Made by a program: the position numbers and the translations under genes. A DNA stretch of 64,000 bases. It comes from Heterohyrax brucei. Lineage: Eukaryota; Chordata; Mammalia; Hyracoidea; Procaviidae. The notes beneath the pieces were generated by a model. The model did not search any database and was not told the origin of the DNA. It saw nothing but the letters and a program-made list of their open reading frames with translations. The DNA lies in NCBI GenBank assembly GCA_028571685.1, contig CM053143.1:134388829-134452828 (forward strand), in the 5' to 3' direction. Shown piece after piece: positions 1 through 11,057 of this stretch (the first letter of the stretch is position 1; each line of letters opens with the position of its first letter).

Positions 1-205
1 TCACTAAGGTCTACTTTATTTTGAAAAGGAAGCTCAACCTCAGTTGTATTTTTAGGGCCTTCCAACATGAGGGGCTCAGCTTTGGGCATTAATTCAGACA
101 ACATTCTGCTGCTATTCACAAGATATTCACAGGCCATTTTTATCGGAAGTAGACAATAAGGTTCTTCTATCCAGTCTACATTCATCTGGAAGTTTAGCTG
201 AAACC

Positions 206-731
206 TGTTTTAATCATTTAGTGCTGCTCTAACAGAAATTCCATGAAGTGGATGGCTTTAACAAAAGAAAGTTTGTTCTTACACTCCTGTAGGCTACAAG
301 TTGGAATTCAGGGTGTCCTGAATCCAGGGGAAGGCTTTCCCCGTTGTCAACTCTAGGAGAAAAGTCTTTGTGTTTCATCAATCTTGTTCAGGGAGCGTCT
401 TGGCAGAGGAACCTCAGGTCTGAAGGATGCCCTCTTCTCCCAGTTCTCCTTTCTTGACGCTCTGAGGTTCCTGACTCTCTACTCACTTCCCTTTCCTTCT
501 ATCTCTTGTAAGATGAAAGGATAAAGGGTGGGACAAGCCATACTCCAGGGAAACTCCCTTTACAGTGGAAGCAGAGATGTAATATTATGAAGGGATTTAG
601 AGTTATGCCCTGATCTTCTAACATACAATGTAGGAAATTCACAAAATGGAGGACAATCATAAAATATTGGGAATCATGGCCCAGCCACATGGCTACACAC
701 ATTTTGGGGGGACAGAGTTCAATCTTTGACA
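206..731 (-). mobile_element. MaLR-type LTR (solo or fragment)
   Basis: This is one of about nine related LTR copies in the window. Read on the minus strand, the family starts near TG with a 'gattgaattgtgtccccc'-like head and ends with 'agcactagataactaagaca'-like sequence. The plus strand here shows the complement (tagtgctgctctaacagaaat at 219-239). The two LTR-internal-LTR copies elsewhere in the window support the MaLR (ERVL-related, non-autonomous) assignment. No matching 5-bp target-site duplication is visible. The copy lies head to head with the next LTR. Confidence 0.75.
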
Positions 732-740
732 CCTGTCTGA

Positions 741-1256
741 CACGAGTATCACTAAATAGTGTCCCCCACCTAAAATGAGTGTAGACGTTTGGCCAGGCCA
801 TGATTCCTGGTATTGTGTGATGGTCCTATATGCTTTCAGCCCTGTCTCTATGTTGTTAATGGGGGAGGATGGTGGCAGTTCTGTTGGTGGGCCAGGACTC
901 TATGTATAACATTGTTTTATGACTTGAAGCAATCTTTTGGGATATAAAGGAAAGAGAATCAAGTAGAGAGATTTGCGGTACCTCATATCATCAAGACAGA
1001 AGCAGTGCTGGGAAAAGAGTATATCCTTTAGGAAGGACCCTACTGTCCTTGTGTATCAGAAGCTCCCGGTCCAAAGTAAAACTGACCACAAAGATCTTCC
1101 TCCAGAGCCAACAGAGAAAGCCTTCCTCTGGAGCTGACACCCTGAATTTGGACTTGTAGCCTACTGGATTGAGACAGAATACATTTTCTCTTTTTAAAGC
1201 CATCAACTCACAATATATCTGTTAGAGCAGGTAGAAGACTCAAGAAACTGTTAACA
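741..1256 (+). repeat. 5' LTR of the MaLR provirus
   Basis: It contains the family's conserved blocks in order: a C-rich 'gtgtcccccacc' near the start, the 'ccatgattc..gtattgtgtgatg' block, the TATA box, and the 'gacaccctgaatttggacttgtagcctactgg' region near the end. The last 40 bp have diverged, so the right boundary is approximate. Confidence 0.7.
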
Positions 1257-2060
1257 CTTGAGAAGGCACAGATGGTGAGAAACAAATAGCAGGGAACTAG
1301 CAGCACAGAACCAGACCACACCCAGACAGCACTGGAGCTGATCCAAGGAGTGAGATAGCTGAGTGGCTGTGTGTGGGAAGATTCTGGTGGAAAGGGGTAC
1401 CTTCTGACACTCATTGGTGGAGCTACAGAGCTTTGCAACACTTGACCCAGCAGAGTAAATACAGATTTGAGGTCTGGGCTGAGAAGTTACAAAAGCAGAA
1501 GCCTAAGAGACAAGGAGCACCAGAAGCTGAGCTGCTTCTGTCTAAACAGGTAGGGCCAAGACCACTGGGGTTTCAAAAGGTGAAACCATGTTCTCTGGTG
1601 TTTTTAAAGATGGAGTTGCCACTCAGAGGAACTAGGAAAGTGATGTGTCTAAATTAAGGGAGTAGAGTTCTGTACCAGTGGTCCTAGAAGTTTGAGCTGT
1701 TTCCCAAGGCTGAGAGGTCTCCCCCCAGAATCTTGAGAGTGTGACTAATACCTACAGGCTGTAGGACAGGGCCATTGTGTAAAATGTCTCAGAGAATGAA
1801 GTAAAAGCAAGTATAATGTGTTCTAATTTGCTTGGGGCCTGTTATTCCTTCTTTGCCTTAATTTCTCCTGTTTGTAATGGAAATGTTTAGCTTGTGCCTG
1901 CCTGTTCTGCCATTGCATTTTGGATGTAGATAACCTGTGTTCTAGATTCATGATTGAAGAGGAATTTCGGGATCTGGGACTTAGACTTAAGACTTTTTCT
2001 ATGATGGGGTTTTTTACATGTTGCAAGGATGTCATTTTAGTGGGGCCAAAGGACGGAATA
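1257..2060 (+). repeat. MaLR internal region, no coding capacity
   Basis: This sequence sits between two direct LTRs and ends in a purine-rich tract. It is shorter than usual MaLR interiors (about 1.5 kb), which suggests internal deletion. Open frames here (up to 94 codons) match no retroviral protein I recognise. Confidence 0.6.
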
Positions 2061-2630
2061 ACATGAATTGAATTGTACTTCACCCTCAAAAATGTGTATT
2101 TATTTGGCTAGGCCATGATTCTCAGTATTGTGTGATGTTCCTATGTGCTGTAAATGCTGCCTCTATGATGTTAATGAAGGAGGATAGGCAGCAGTTGTGT
2201 TGGAGGGGAAGGGTTCAATATGCAAAATTTTTTGTGCCTTGAGGCAACCTTGTGGAATATAAAGGAAATAAGCAAGCAGAGACATTTGGGAAAACTCTAT
2301 AGGGTAGTTCTACTTTGTCTTAGAGGGTAACTGTGATTCAGAATCCATTAGATGTCACTGGGTTTGGTTTGGTTTCACACCATCAAGAAAGAAGAACTGC
2401 TGAAGTGGAGCATGTCCTTTAGCAATGTCCTAGCATCCCTGTGAATCAGAAGCTCCCAATCAAAGAAGACTGGCCATAAAGATGTTCCTCTAGGGACAAG
2501 AAAAACTTCCCTGAAGCTGATAGCCTGAATTTAGACTTATAGCCTACTAACCATGATAGAATAAAATTTCCTGTTTAAGAGTCACCCACTTGTGATATTT
2601 CTATTATAACAGTACTGGACAACTAACACA
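2061..2630 (+). repeat. 3' LTR of the MaLR provirus
   Basis: It aligns by eye with the left LTR over its whole length, except for an inserted SINE piece at about 2288-2376. The TATA box and the poly(A) signal are both present. It ends 'ggacaactaacaca'. Confidence 0.72.
2288..2376 (+). mobile_element. AfroSINE 3' fragment inside the LTR
   Basis: It carries the 'aactctatagggtagttctact..gtctta' body and the 'actgggtttggtttggttt' tail of the tRNA-derived SINE. The LTR resumes on both sides, so this is a 5'-truncated insertion younger than the LTR. Confidence 0.7.
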
Positions 2631-2862
2631 GTGGATGACCTTCTTATTATTTGAAATACTATTGAAATAGCTTCCAGCATCAAAGTGTGAGAAAGCCCAT
2701 AGAGTATAACAAAATTGAGACACATGGAGAATACCTAGCAGTGGAGATCAATCAATTGGTGTTAAAAAATGATTTTTATTTATTAATTATTTAAGAAATT
2801 ATTTATCCAATAAAATGGTCATTTTTAGTTGTCATCTATTCTGAATAAAGATGTTGGCATTG

Positions 2863-2876
2863 AAAAAAGAAGGTAG
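2863..2876. repeat. Candidate L1 target-site duplication, left copy
   Basis: This 14-bp A-rich sequence ends agaaggtag and lies just before the L1 5' end. It matches 9845-9858 with two mismatches, and the last nine bases are identical. The A-rich start fits the known L1 endonuclease preference. Confidence 0.6.
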
Positions 2877-3709
2877 TGGGGGGTGGAGTCAAGGTGGCAG
2901 ACTAAACACATGTCTCCTTAAATCCCTCTGGAAACCAAAACCTGAAGAGATAATTAATCAGAGACTTCTGGACATCTAGTGAGCCTAGGACAAGACATAG
3001 GGCTGTTAATTTGGAATTTATATCACTGAATGGAAAATTTCCTCTCTTTCACTGTCCTCTGCTCTTGGTGGTACTGGCTTTCGCAGACCAGTTTAACATC
3101 TTCACCATTTTAACTTCTTTCTTCTCTGACTTAGCCAGTGAGTGGAGCTGGGGCTAGACAAGCAGCTAATCTCAGATACACTGCTGGTGGGATTGGCAGG
3201 CATAATTGCCATGTTTTGAGAGTCTGGCTTTGGACTCTGTGCAATTTGGCACATTTGGTCTCTCTTTCCAAGTCTGCCATTGACTAGCCTGTATTGAGGT
3301 AGGTGGGGAGAATTGGGTGGAACACCATCTTGTTCCACTGGAAGGTGGAGATGCCCATACAGAGGCCTCAGGGGGATGTAATACCTAGGCTGGGAGACAG
3401 TACCTGCCTGGAGGACAGAGTATTTCTGGCAGTAAAGCAGTATTCTACACAGTGTTGCCTATTGCTGGGGCCCGACAGCAGAGGCCAGCAGGGCAGTAGC
3501 CTTTCTTCATGTTGAACTAGTTTATAACATCTGGAGTTGGACATAGAGGTGTTTACTTTGCCAGGTGGGAAGAGGGACCTGTACACTTGAAAACCTGACT
3601 GACTTTGGAAGTTGTCAGACACCTTTTACCTCTCATTTTAAGACAGCCTAGAGAAACAACTGCAGTCCATCCTCACAGCATCTCTCTCAACCTCTATTGA
3701 CTCACATGA
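2877..3709 (+). promoter_or_regulatory. L1 5' UTR (position of the internal promoter)
   Basis: This is the sequence between the L1 5' end and the first ORF1 codon. In L1 elements this region holds the internal RNA polymerase II promoter. I recognise it only by position and by its first bases. No particular transcription-factor site is claimed. Confidence 0.6.
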
Positions 3710-4655
3710 TGCCCCTAAAGCAAAGAACTCTGAATAAAAATGTAAAGAAATCACCCATGCCTTCAGAAGGCCACTAACAGAAACAACCAAAGAACTTTAC
3801 AGAAGAAAAAAAAGTTTCTGAAACTATCAGAAGATGAACACAAAAGGATTATATAGAGAGCCCTCCAAGACCTTATACAAAATGCAGCAGAGAAAAATGA
3901 AGAATTAAGCAAGCTTTTTGATCTGATGAAACACCAGTACTCTGAAGTCCAAGATCAAGAACAAAATCAAAGATGTAGAAATTTCAATTCAAAGCCAAGA
4001 AAACAGATTGGAACAAATGGAAAATGGGCTTTCTGACTTGGAAGACAGAGCCACTGACTCCAGCCTCTATGAGGAGAAATTAGAAAAAAGAAACAAGAAA
4101 AATGAAGAAGCACTAAGAAGCATATGGGACTCCTCATCAAGGAACAATCTACAATTCATTGGAGTTCCTGAACAGGGTGAGACATGTGAGAACACAGAGA
4201 GTATTGTTGCTGAGTTGCTGACAAAAGAACTACCCAGAAATTATGAAAGAAGATAATATAGATACCCAAGATGCATATCGAATATCACTCAATATAGATC
4301 TCAAAAGAAAGACTCCAAGACATAATCAAGCTTATGAAAATCAAACATAAGCAGAAACTCTTAAAGGCAGCAAGATTCAAAGCAAAGTTACAGTTCAGAG
4401 GGAAATGCTGTAAGCTTTCGTTGGATTTCTCAAGAGAAACAATGCTGACATGGAGACAGTGGCATGACATATTCAAAGCCTTGGAGGAGAAGAACTTATA
4501 ACCAGGAAATACATGTCCTGCAAAACTGTCTTTCAAATTGGAACACAAAATGAAGGCATTTGCAGATAAACAGAAACTCAGAAACTTTGTAAAAACCAAA
4601 CCAAAGCTATAAGAAATACTGAGAGAATCACTTGGCATGGAAGAACAAAACCACT
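3710..4655 (+). pseudogene. L1 ORF1 (RNA-binding protein) pseudogene
   Basis: The normal product is an RNA-binding chaperone that forms trimers on L1 RNA in the cytoplasm. The likely start is an ATG pair near 3710. The N-terminal coiled-coil part is broken by several stops. The clearest stretch is 4008-4256, with 'EALRSIWDSSSRNNLQFIGVPE', matching the start of the ORF1p RRM domain. The C-terminal domain is readable in pieces at 4380-4640: a Trp-containing 'WHDIFKALEEKN' block, 'PAKLSF', then 'FADKQKLRNFVKTKP'. These match the usual ORF1p order. Nonsense codons and frame changes rule out a working protein. Confidence 0.88.
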
Positions 4656-5067
4656 AACTTTATATTTTAGAAGCAAATACAGGACACATCATCCAGAATC
4701 CTACTCAGTTAGAGAAGGCTCCAAACTCAAAGCTATAATAGTGAAACAAATGATCCAGTGACCATATCATGAAAACTATGATGTCATCATATTAAAAAGG
4801 GGGATGCATCACAGCCATTATAGTCCTTCCAGACGGAGAGGAAGTTAAGACTGGCAGTAATTGAAAATGGGTTTATTAAGGGGGATCCTGAGGTAGCTGT
4901 AGCACAATAAAGATGCAACAGATCAAATCAAGAAACAATACAGGTATTTCAACAACCACAAAACCAACACTGACAAAGGTGAAAAATCAACTCAAGAAGA
5001 AGATTGTCCCAGAATAGACTAATATGAACAACAGAGAAAATAGCAACACAAAAATAAACATATCACA

Positions 5068-8000
5068 ATGACAGCACTAAACACATACCTGTCAATAATT
5101 ACATTGAATGTGAATGGACTGAATGCTCCACTAAAGAGACATTGAGTGACATTTTGAATCAAAAGACACTGCCCATCCATATGTTGCCTACAAGAAACTC
5201 ACCTTAGACTTAAAGATAAGAAAAAACTGAAAATTAAATAATGGAAGAAGATATATCAAGCTAACAGTACACAAAGAAGGGCAGATGTGGGAATTCTGAT
5301 CTCAGGTAAAGTAGATTTTAATGTAAAATCCACCATTGTGGACAGGGAAGGACACTATTTATTGCTGAGATGTTCAATACTCGAAAAAGCCTTAACAATA
5401 TTAAATATTTATGCACCTAATATTATATCACCTAAATACATCGAAGACACACTGACTACACTCAGAAAAGAGTTAGATCACTCCACAATAATAGTGGGAG
5501 ACTTCAACACTCCATTCTCAATATTGGACAGATTGTCTACAAAAAAGTTGAATAAAGACACAGAAGAACTTATCACCACAATTAAACAACTAGACCTTAT
5601 TGACATATGCAGAACTTTCTATGCATCAGCAGGCAACTACACCTTCTTCTCCACTGCACGTGGAACATTCTCCAGAACAGAATGTGTTAGGACATAAAGC
5701 AATTCTCAACAAAACCCATACCACCAAATTAATGGAAAGCATCTTCTCAGACCATAAAGCTGTAAAAGTCAAAATAAATAGCAGAAAAAACATAGAAAGT
5801 GGGACTCATGGAAACTGAACAGTATCTTGTCAAAAAGCCATGAGTTATAAAAGATATCAAGGATGAAATAAAGAAATTCATGGACTCTAATGAGATGAAA
5901 ACACTTCCTACCAGAACGTATGGGATGCAGCGAAAGCAGTACTCAGCAAAGCAGTGCTCGGAGTTCAGTCCATAAATGCACACATCTGGAATGAAGAAAG
6001 AAACAAAATCAAAGAACTAACCCTACAGCTTGAACAAGTAGAGAGAGAAAAACAGAGAAGCCCTCAGGCACCAGAAGAAAACAGATCATGAAGATTAGAG
6101 CAGAACTAAATGAATTAGAGAATAGAAGAACAATTGAAAAGATCAAACACTGGTTTTTTGAAAAGATCAAAACTGACAAACCACTGGCTAAACTTACTGA
6201 AAAAAGAAAAAAGGAAAGGAAATAAATAATCCAAATAAATGAAAAGGGAGTTGTCATAACAGATCCAACAGAAATTGAAAATATCATAACAAAACACTGT
6301 GAAAGACTGTACTCTAACAAATTTGAAAACCTAGAGGAAATGGAAAAATGCCTTGATTCATATCACCTACCCAAATTATCACAAGGTGAAGCAGAACAAC
6401 TCAATAAACCCATCACACAGGAAGAGATTGAAAAAGTCATCAAAAAACTACCAACTAAAAAGCCTGGGCCCAGATGGCTTCACCACAGAATTCTACCAAG
6501 CTTTTAGAGTAGAGTTATCTCCAGTACTACTGAGGCTATTTCACAGTCTAGAAGGGGATGGAATACTCCCAAATTCATTCTATGAAACCAGCATAGCCGT
6601 GGTAACAAAGGTAACCAAAAAGGAGATACCACTTGTGATTCTAGATACAAAAATCTTCAACAAAATTCTTGCCAATAGAATACAACAACATATCAAAAAA
6701 ATATGCATCATGACCAAGCTAGATTCATACCAGGGATGCAGGGCTGGTTCAGCATCAGAAAAACAATTAATGTGACCAACCACATAAATAACATAAAAGA
6801 CAAGAATCACCTAATTTTGTCTATTGATGCAGAAAAGGTATTTGATAAAGTCCAAACTGAACTCACGTTAACAAGTCTCAGCAAATTTGGCATAGAAGGC
6901 AAATTCCTCAATGCAATAATGGACATTTATACAAAACTTACTGCCTACATCAGCCTAGATGGAGAGAGACTGAAACAATTTCCCTTAAGAATAGGAACTA
7001 GACAAGGATGCCCACTCTCACCTCTCCTATTCAATATTGTACTAGAAGTTCTAGCCAGAGCAATTAGACAAGGCCAAGAAATAAAGGGCATCTGCATTGG
7101 CAAAGAAGTCAAAATCTCCCTAGTTGCAGATGATGTGATTGCATGCACACATAATCTTAAATAATCCATAAGTAAATTACTCATTCTGATAGACGAGTTC
7201 AGCAAAGTGTCAGGATACAAGATAAACATAAATAATTCAGTAGGATTCCTTTATACTAACAATGAGATTGTTAATGAAGAAATCACCAAATCAGTACCAT
7301 TTACTATGACCCCTAGGAAGATAAAGTACCTAGGAATAAATATAACCAGAGAAATCACAGACCTTTACAAAGTGAACTACAAGCCCTTACTACAAGAAAC
7401 TAAATGAGACTTCCACAGATGGAGAAACCTACCTGCTCGTGGATAAGAAGACTTAACATTGTGAAAATGTCAGTTTTACCCAAAGCAATCTACTTATATA
7501 ATGCAATTCCAATACAAATTCCAGCAGCATTCTTTAATGAGATGGAGAAAAAAAGTCACCAACTTTCTAAAGAAAGGGAAAAAGCCCCAAATAAGTAAAG
7601 CACTACTAAAGTTAGAAGAACACACTAGGGGGCCTTTCACTACCCAATTTTAGAGCGTATCACACTGCCACAGCACTCAAAATAGCCTGGTGCTGGTACA
7701 AAAAGAGACAGATAGATCAATGGAACAGAATTGAGACCTCAGAGATGACACCATCTTCCTATGAACAGTTGATATTTGACAAAGGCCCTAAAACATTAAG
7801 CTGGGGTAAAAACAATCTCTTCAACAATTGGTGCTGGCAAAATTGGATATCCATCTGCAATAAATTGAAACAAGATCCGTATCTTACAACTTATATGAAA
7901 ACCAACTCAAACTGGATAAAAGACCTGAAAATCAATTCTAAAATGAAAAAGCTCATCCAAGTAAAAGTAGGAACAACGATAGAAGGCTTAATACACAATG

Positions 8001-8800
8001 TAGACAGACTTCAAAGTCTGTCAAACAAACCACAAATGACAGAAGAGAAAATAGATAAATGATAACTACTAAGAATCAAGCACTTTTGCTCATCCAAAGA
8101 CTTTATTAATAGAATTAAAAGGCTACCTACAGAACGGGAAAATGCATTAGGCAACTCTATGTCAGACCGACACCTGATCTTCATAACCTATCAGGTACAC
8201 AAAATATCAATAAGAAAAAGATAAATCATCCAATTAAGAAATGGGCAAAGGAGGTGAACAGACACTTTTCTAAAGAGGAGATCCAGACAGCCAAAAAACA
8301 CATGCGGACATGCTTACGATTATTAGCTATTAAAGAAATTCAAATCAAAACGACAATGAGATACCATCTCACCCCAACAAGGTTGGCCATGATCCAAAAA
8401 ACACAAAACAACAAATGCTGGAGAGGCTGTGGAGAAATTGGAACTCTCCTACACTGTTGGTGGGATTGCAAAATTGTGCAACCTCTTTGGAAAGCAATCT
8501 GGCGCTTCCTTAAAAAGTTGGATCTAGATATACCATTTGATACAGTAATTTCACTGCTTGGAATGTATCTTACAGATTCGAGGCCATTCACACCAACTGA
8601 CGTATGTATATGAATGTTCATTGTAGCACAATGCACAATAGCAAAAAGACATAATCAACCCCAGATTCCCCACAACAGAGGAATGGATAGGTAAACTATG
8701 GTATATATACTGAACGGAACACTATGCAATGATAAAGAACAACGATGATTTTAGGAAACATCTAATAACCTGGTTTCAATTGTAGGACATTACGCTAAGT
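5068..8800 (+). pseudogene. L1 ORF2 (endonuclease/reverse transcriptase) pseudogene
   Basis: The product would nick target DNA and reverse-transcribe L1 RNA. The start ATG at 5068 opens 'MTALNTYLSIITLNVNGLN', then hits a stop at 5143-5145. Endonuclease landmarks remain: QETH (5191-5202), GDFNT (5497-5511) and SDH (5747-5755, in another frame, so a shift lies near 5670). In the reverse transcriptase, '[11 protein letters not shown]' lies just past a one-base insertion near 6465, and 'PGMQGWF' and '[26 protein letters not shown]' follow. The catalytic motif at 7123-7134 reads VADD where mammalian L1 normally has FADD. A stop follows at 7162. The C-terminal cysteine domain, '[18 protein letters not shown]', is intact within 8254-8613. 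The 3' end is approximate. Confidence 0.92.
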
Positions 8801-8903
8801 GAAAGTAGTCAGTGACAAAAGGACAAATATTGTATGAGACCCCTATGATAAGAACTTAGAAACAGACTCATGCATAGAAGAAAAACTTCTTCGAAGGCTA
8901 CAA

Positions 8904-8936
8904 GGGTGAGGAGGGACAGGGTGAGGGGAAGGGGGG
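8904..8936 (+). other. G-quadruplex-type G-run cluster in the L1 3' UTR
   Basis: Five runs of three or more G (8904-8906, 8913-8915, 8919-8921, 8925-8928, 8931-8936) are separated by 2-6 bases, which fits the standard G-quadruplex pattern. L1 3' UTRs in many mammals are known to carry such purine tracts. A looser purine-rich stretch follows at about 9662-9708. Confidence 0.8.
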
Positions 8937-9844
8937 AGGATTTAGGCTAGACAGTTGATAGAAATTTGGTTGGGTGAAATCTGTGACAACACACATTAGA
9001 AAGAAGATCAATTTTACATGGACTTCAACACAATTTGAGTACTCCTCCCATCCTAATCCAATATTGCAAGGACAGAGTAGCTGGGGCTGGGGGGCCAGGG
9101 ATCATACTTTCAGGGGAAATAGAGGCCAAATGGTACAACTAGCCGTTTTTTAAGAGAGCCTTCTGCACCCCACATTGGTGAGTGGCATCTGGGGTCTTAA
9201 AAGCTGCCAAGCTGCCATCCGAGGGTACAGCAAATGGTCCCAATTCATCAGGAATGGATGATCGCCAAGGACCAAAACAATGTGGAGGAAAGAGAACCCA
9301 GAAGACAGGGAGACCCACCTCAGTGTGTGACTACATTGACTTGTGACTGGAAAAACCAGTTGGTACCCGGCCACCACCAGGGATAGCTGTGAAGGAGCTC
9401 ACAAAGCTGAGACTCACTGGCAACACTGGAATATAAAGAGATTCCCCCTGAGATCTCCCCTAAGGGATAGCAATTGATGTTCCAGGGGCCTTGGAGTTCC
9501 CCTGGGAGCATGGCCCCTGGCCCTGATGCTTCCCCTGTCCATAAATCATAACAGAGGTCAACTCTTTGGACAGGAATGGAGTAGACTTAGCAGGACCATA
9601 TCATCTGTGCAGTTTATGGTTCTATGCATCTATAGGATGTCATCCTGCTGACCTCTCACTTGAGGCAGGGGAGTGGGTGGAAAGGAGGTGATAGGAGATT
9701 GCTTGGAGGATATGTATGGAGTGGAGAGGAATCGTGTGCTGTCACCGGGCAGGGAGAGCAGTGGGAGCTGCATACAGGTGGGCTTGCCAATTTATATGGG
9801 AATGTACATTTTCATTCAATCATAATTAAAAAAAAAGAAAGAAA

Positions 9845-9858
9845 AGAGAAGAAGGTAG
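9845..9858. repeat. Candidate L1 target-site duplication, right copy
   Basis: It matches 2863-2876 with two mismatches in 14 bp and directly follows the A-rich L1 tail. Confidence 0.6.
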
Positions 9859-9980
9859 CAAACTGTATATTTTTATCCATATACCATCTTGTTATTTTGT
9901 AAGCCTACTTATTATGCAGTGTTTCCAATACCAGTAGGCCTAGTAGCCTATTTTGAATAATATAAAGGAAACAGTAATAC

Positions 9981-10143
9981 AAAAACAACAACCCACTGCC
10001 ATTGAGTCGATTCCAACTCATAGTGACCCAGTTGTAACAGAGTAGAACTGCCCCATAGAGTTTCCAAGGAGCCCCTGGTAGAATTGAACTGCTGACCTTT
10101 GGTTAGCAGACACAGCGTGTAACCACTACACCACCAGGGAAAA
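9981..10143 (-). mobile_element. AfroSINE, full length
   Basis: The reverse complement reads from a tRNA-like head ('ctggtggtgtagtggtta') to the 'cgactcaatggcagtgggtt' tail. The flanks 9970-9980 and 10144-10154 match at 9 of 11 positions and are a plausible target-site duplication. It lies just downstream of the full-length L1. Confidence 0.9.
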
Positions 10144-10154
10144 ACAATAGTACA

Positions 10155-10890
10155 TAAAATATTTTACCAAAAGCATTTTAGAAATTATTGATGATTAATT
10201 TTTTTTAGTCTATGAATTCATGAAAGCCTAGATGATGCAAACTATCAGACTCTTGCCAATAATTGCCTCATACAGCTAAAAAAGAAATGGAAAATTGCTT
10301 GTTTGATGATAACAAATTTGAAGTCCTAGAGGGAACCTGGGAACAGCGTCATTCTTTCTTATCACATTCTGAACAAAGATAGAAATAAGAAAAGGAGTAT
10401 GTCCTATAAGGCAAAATACGAACTGTTACTGCTGATTAAAGCTGGCTGTAGAATATAATGAAATACCTAGACACACAATAGAGTCACATAACCAGATGAA
10501 ACTGTGTAAACTTAAGCTTGATCTTGCATAGGAATCAGTCCACCTGAGTACAGGTAATAAGGAGGTACAAAGTCTATAGAGATTCTACAAATGATATAAC
10601 TGATTACACGCTAAAATACTTTTCATTGTAATAATTCATCAGCAATTGTAAACAACATCTGTGATGTAACACCCCCTGGTAGACTACTGCTGCCTCCCCT
10701 TACCGTGGTACATTATAATAGGCACACTTACTGGCCCAGTCAAACCTAACCTTGGATGAGGGCAGAAAGAGCCTACCCCTGGGAGGATAAAAGAGAACCC
10801 TTCTTTCCCAAAGCAAGAAGGAACAAACAGCTGATCATGCCCTCGTCTCTTTTTCCCCACCATAAAATTTATCTACTGTTACTAGGACAC
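10155..10890. other. Unassigned AT-rich DNA
   Basis: I see no gene, RNA gene or recognisable repeat here. The only open frames are short and have no family resemblance. Confidence 0.6.
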
Positions 10891-11057
10891 AAACCCTGGT
10901 GGCAGAGGTTAAGAGCTGTGGTTGCTGACCAAAATATTTGCCTATCAAATCCACCACGTTTTCCTCAGAAACCCTATGGGGTAGTTTCATTCTTTCCTAT
11001 AGGTTTGCTATGAATTGGAATCAACTGGACAGCAACAGGCTTGTTTGTCTTGTTTTG
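10891..11057 (+). mobile_element. AfroSINE
   Basis: It starts 'aaaccctggtggcagaggttaa' (tRNA-like head), runs through 'aaaccctatggggtagttt', and ends in 'ggacagcaacaggcttgtttgtctt'. The body has diverged moderately. Confidence 0.85.

Larger units (their letters stand above)
741..2630 (+). mobile_element. MaLR-type provirus: LTR - internal region - LTR
   Basis: Two same-strand copies of the family LTR flank about 800 bp of internal sequence. The left LTR is about 741-1256 and the right LTR about 2061-2630. Each has a TATA box (TATAAA at 943-948 and 2258-2263), and the right LTR has a poly(A) signal (AATAAA at 2560-2565). The internal part ends in purine-rich 'ggggccaaaggacggaata' (2042-2060), which fits a polypurine tract before the 3' LTR. 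No gag or pol reading frame is recognisable, as expected for MaLR elements. Outer boundaries are uncertain by about 10 bp. Confidence 0.72.
2877..9841 (+). mobile_element. Near full-length L1 LINE, inactive
   Basis: The element runs about 7 kb, the size of an intact mammalian L1. It starts with a 'ggagtcaaggtggcaga'-type 5' end and has a 5' UTR of about 830 bp. ORF1 remains lie at 3710-4655 and ORF2 remains at 5068 to about 8800. The 3' UTR is about 1 kb and ends in a poly(A) run at 9828-9841. A direct repeat (2863-2876 and 9845-9858) brackets it. Stops and frameshifts in both ORFs mean it cannot move by itself. Its 3' UTR block recurs in the fragments at 13.5, 21.4 and 37.5 kb, so these belong to related, probably afrotherian, L1 subfamilies. 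Confidence 0.92.

Noticed and set aside
6945-7229. Minus-strand frames opposite the L1 ORF2
   Set aside because: They mirror the plus-strand reverse transcriptase, which carries the recognised motifs.
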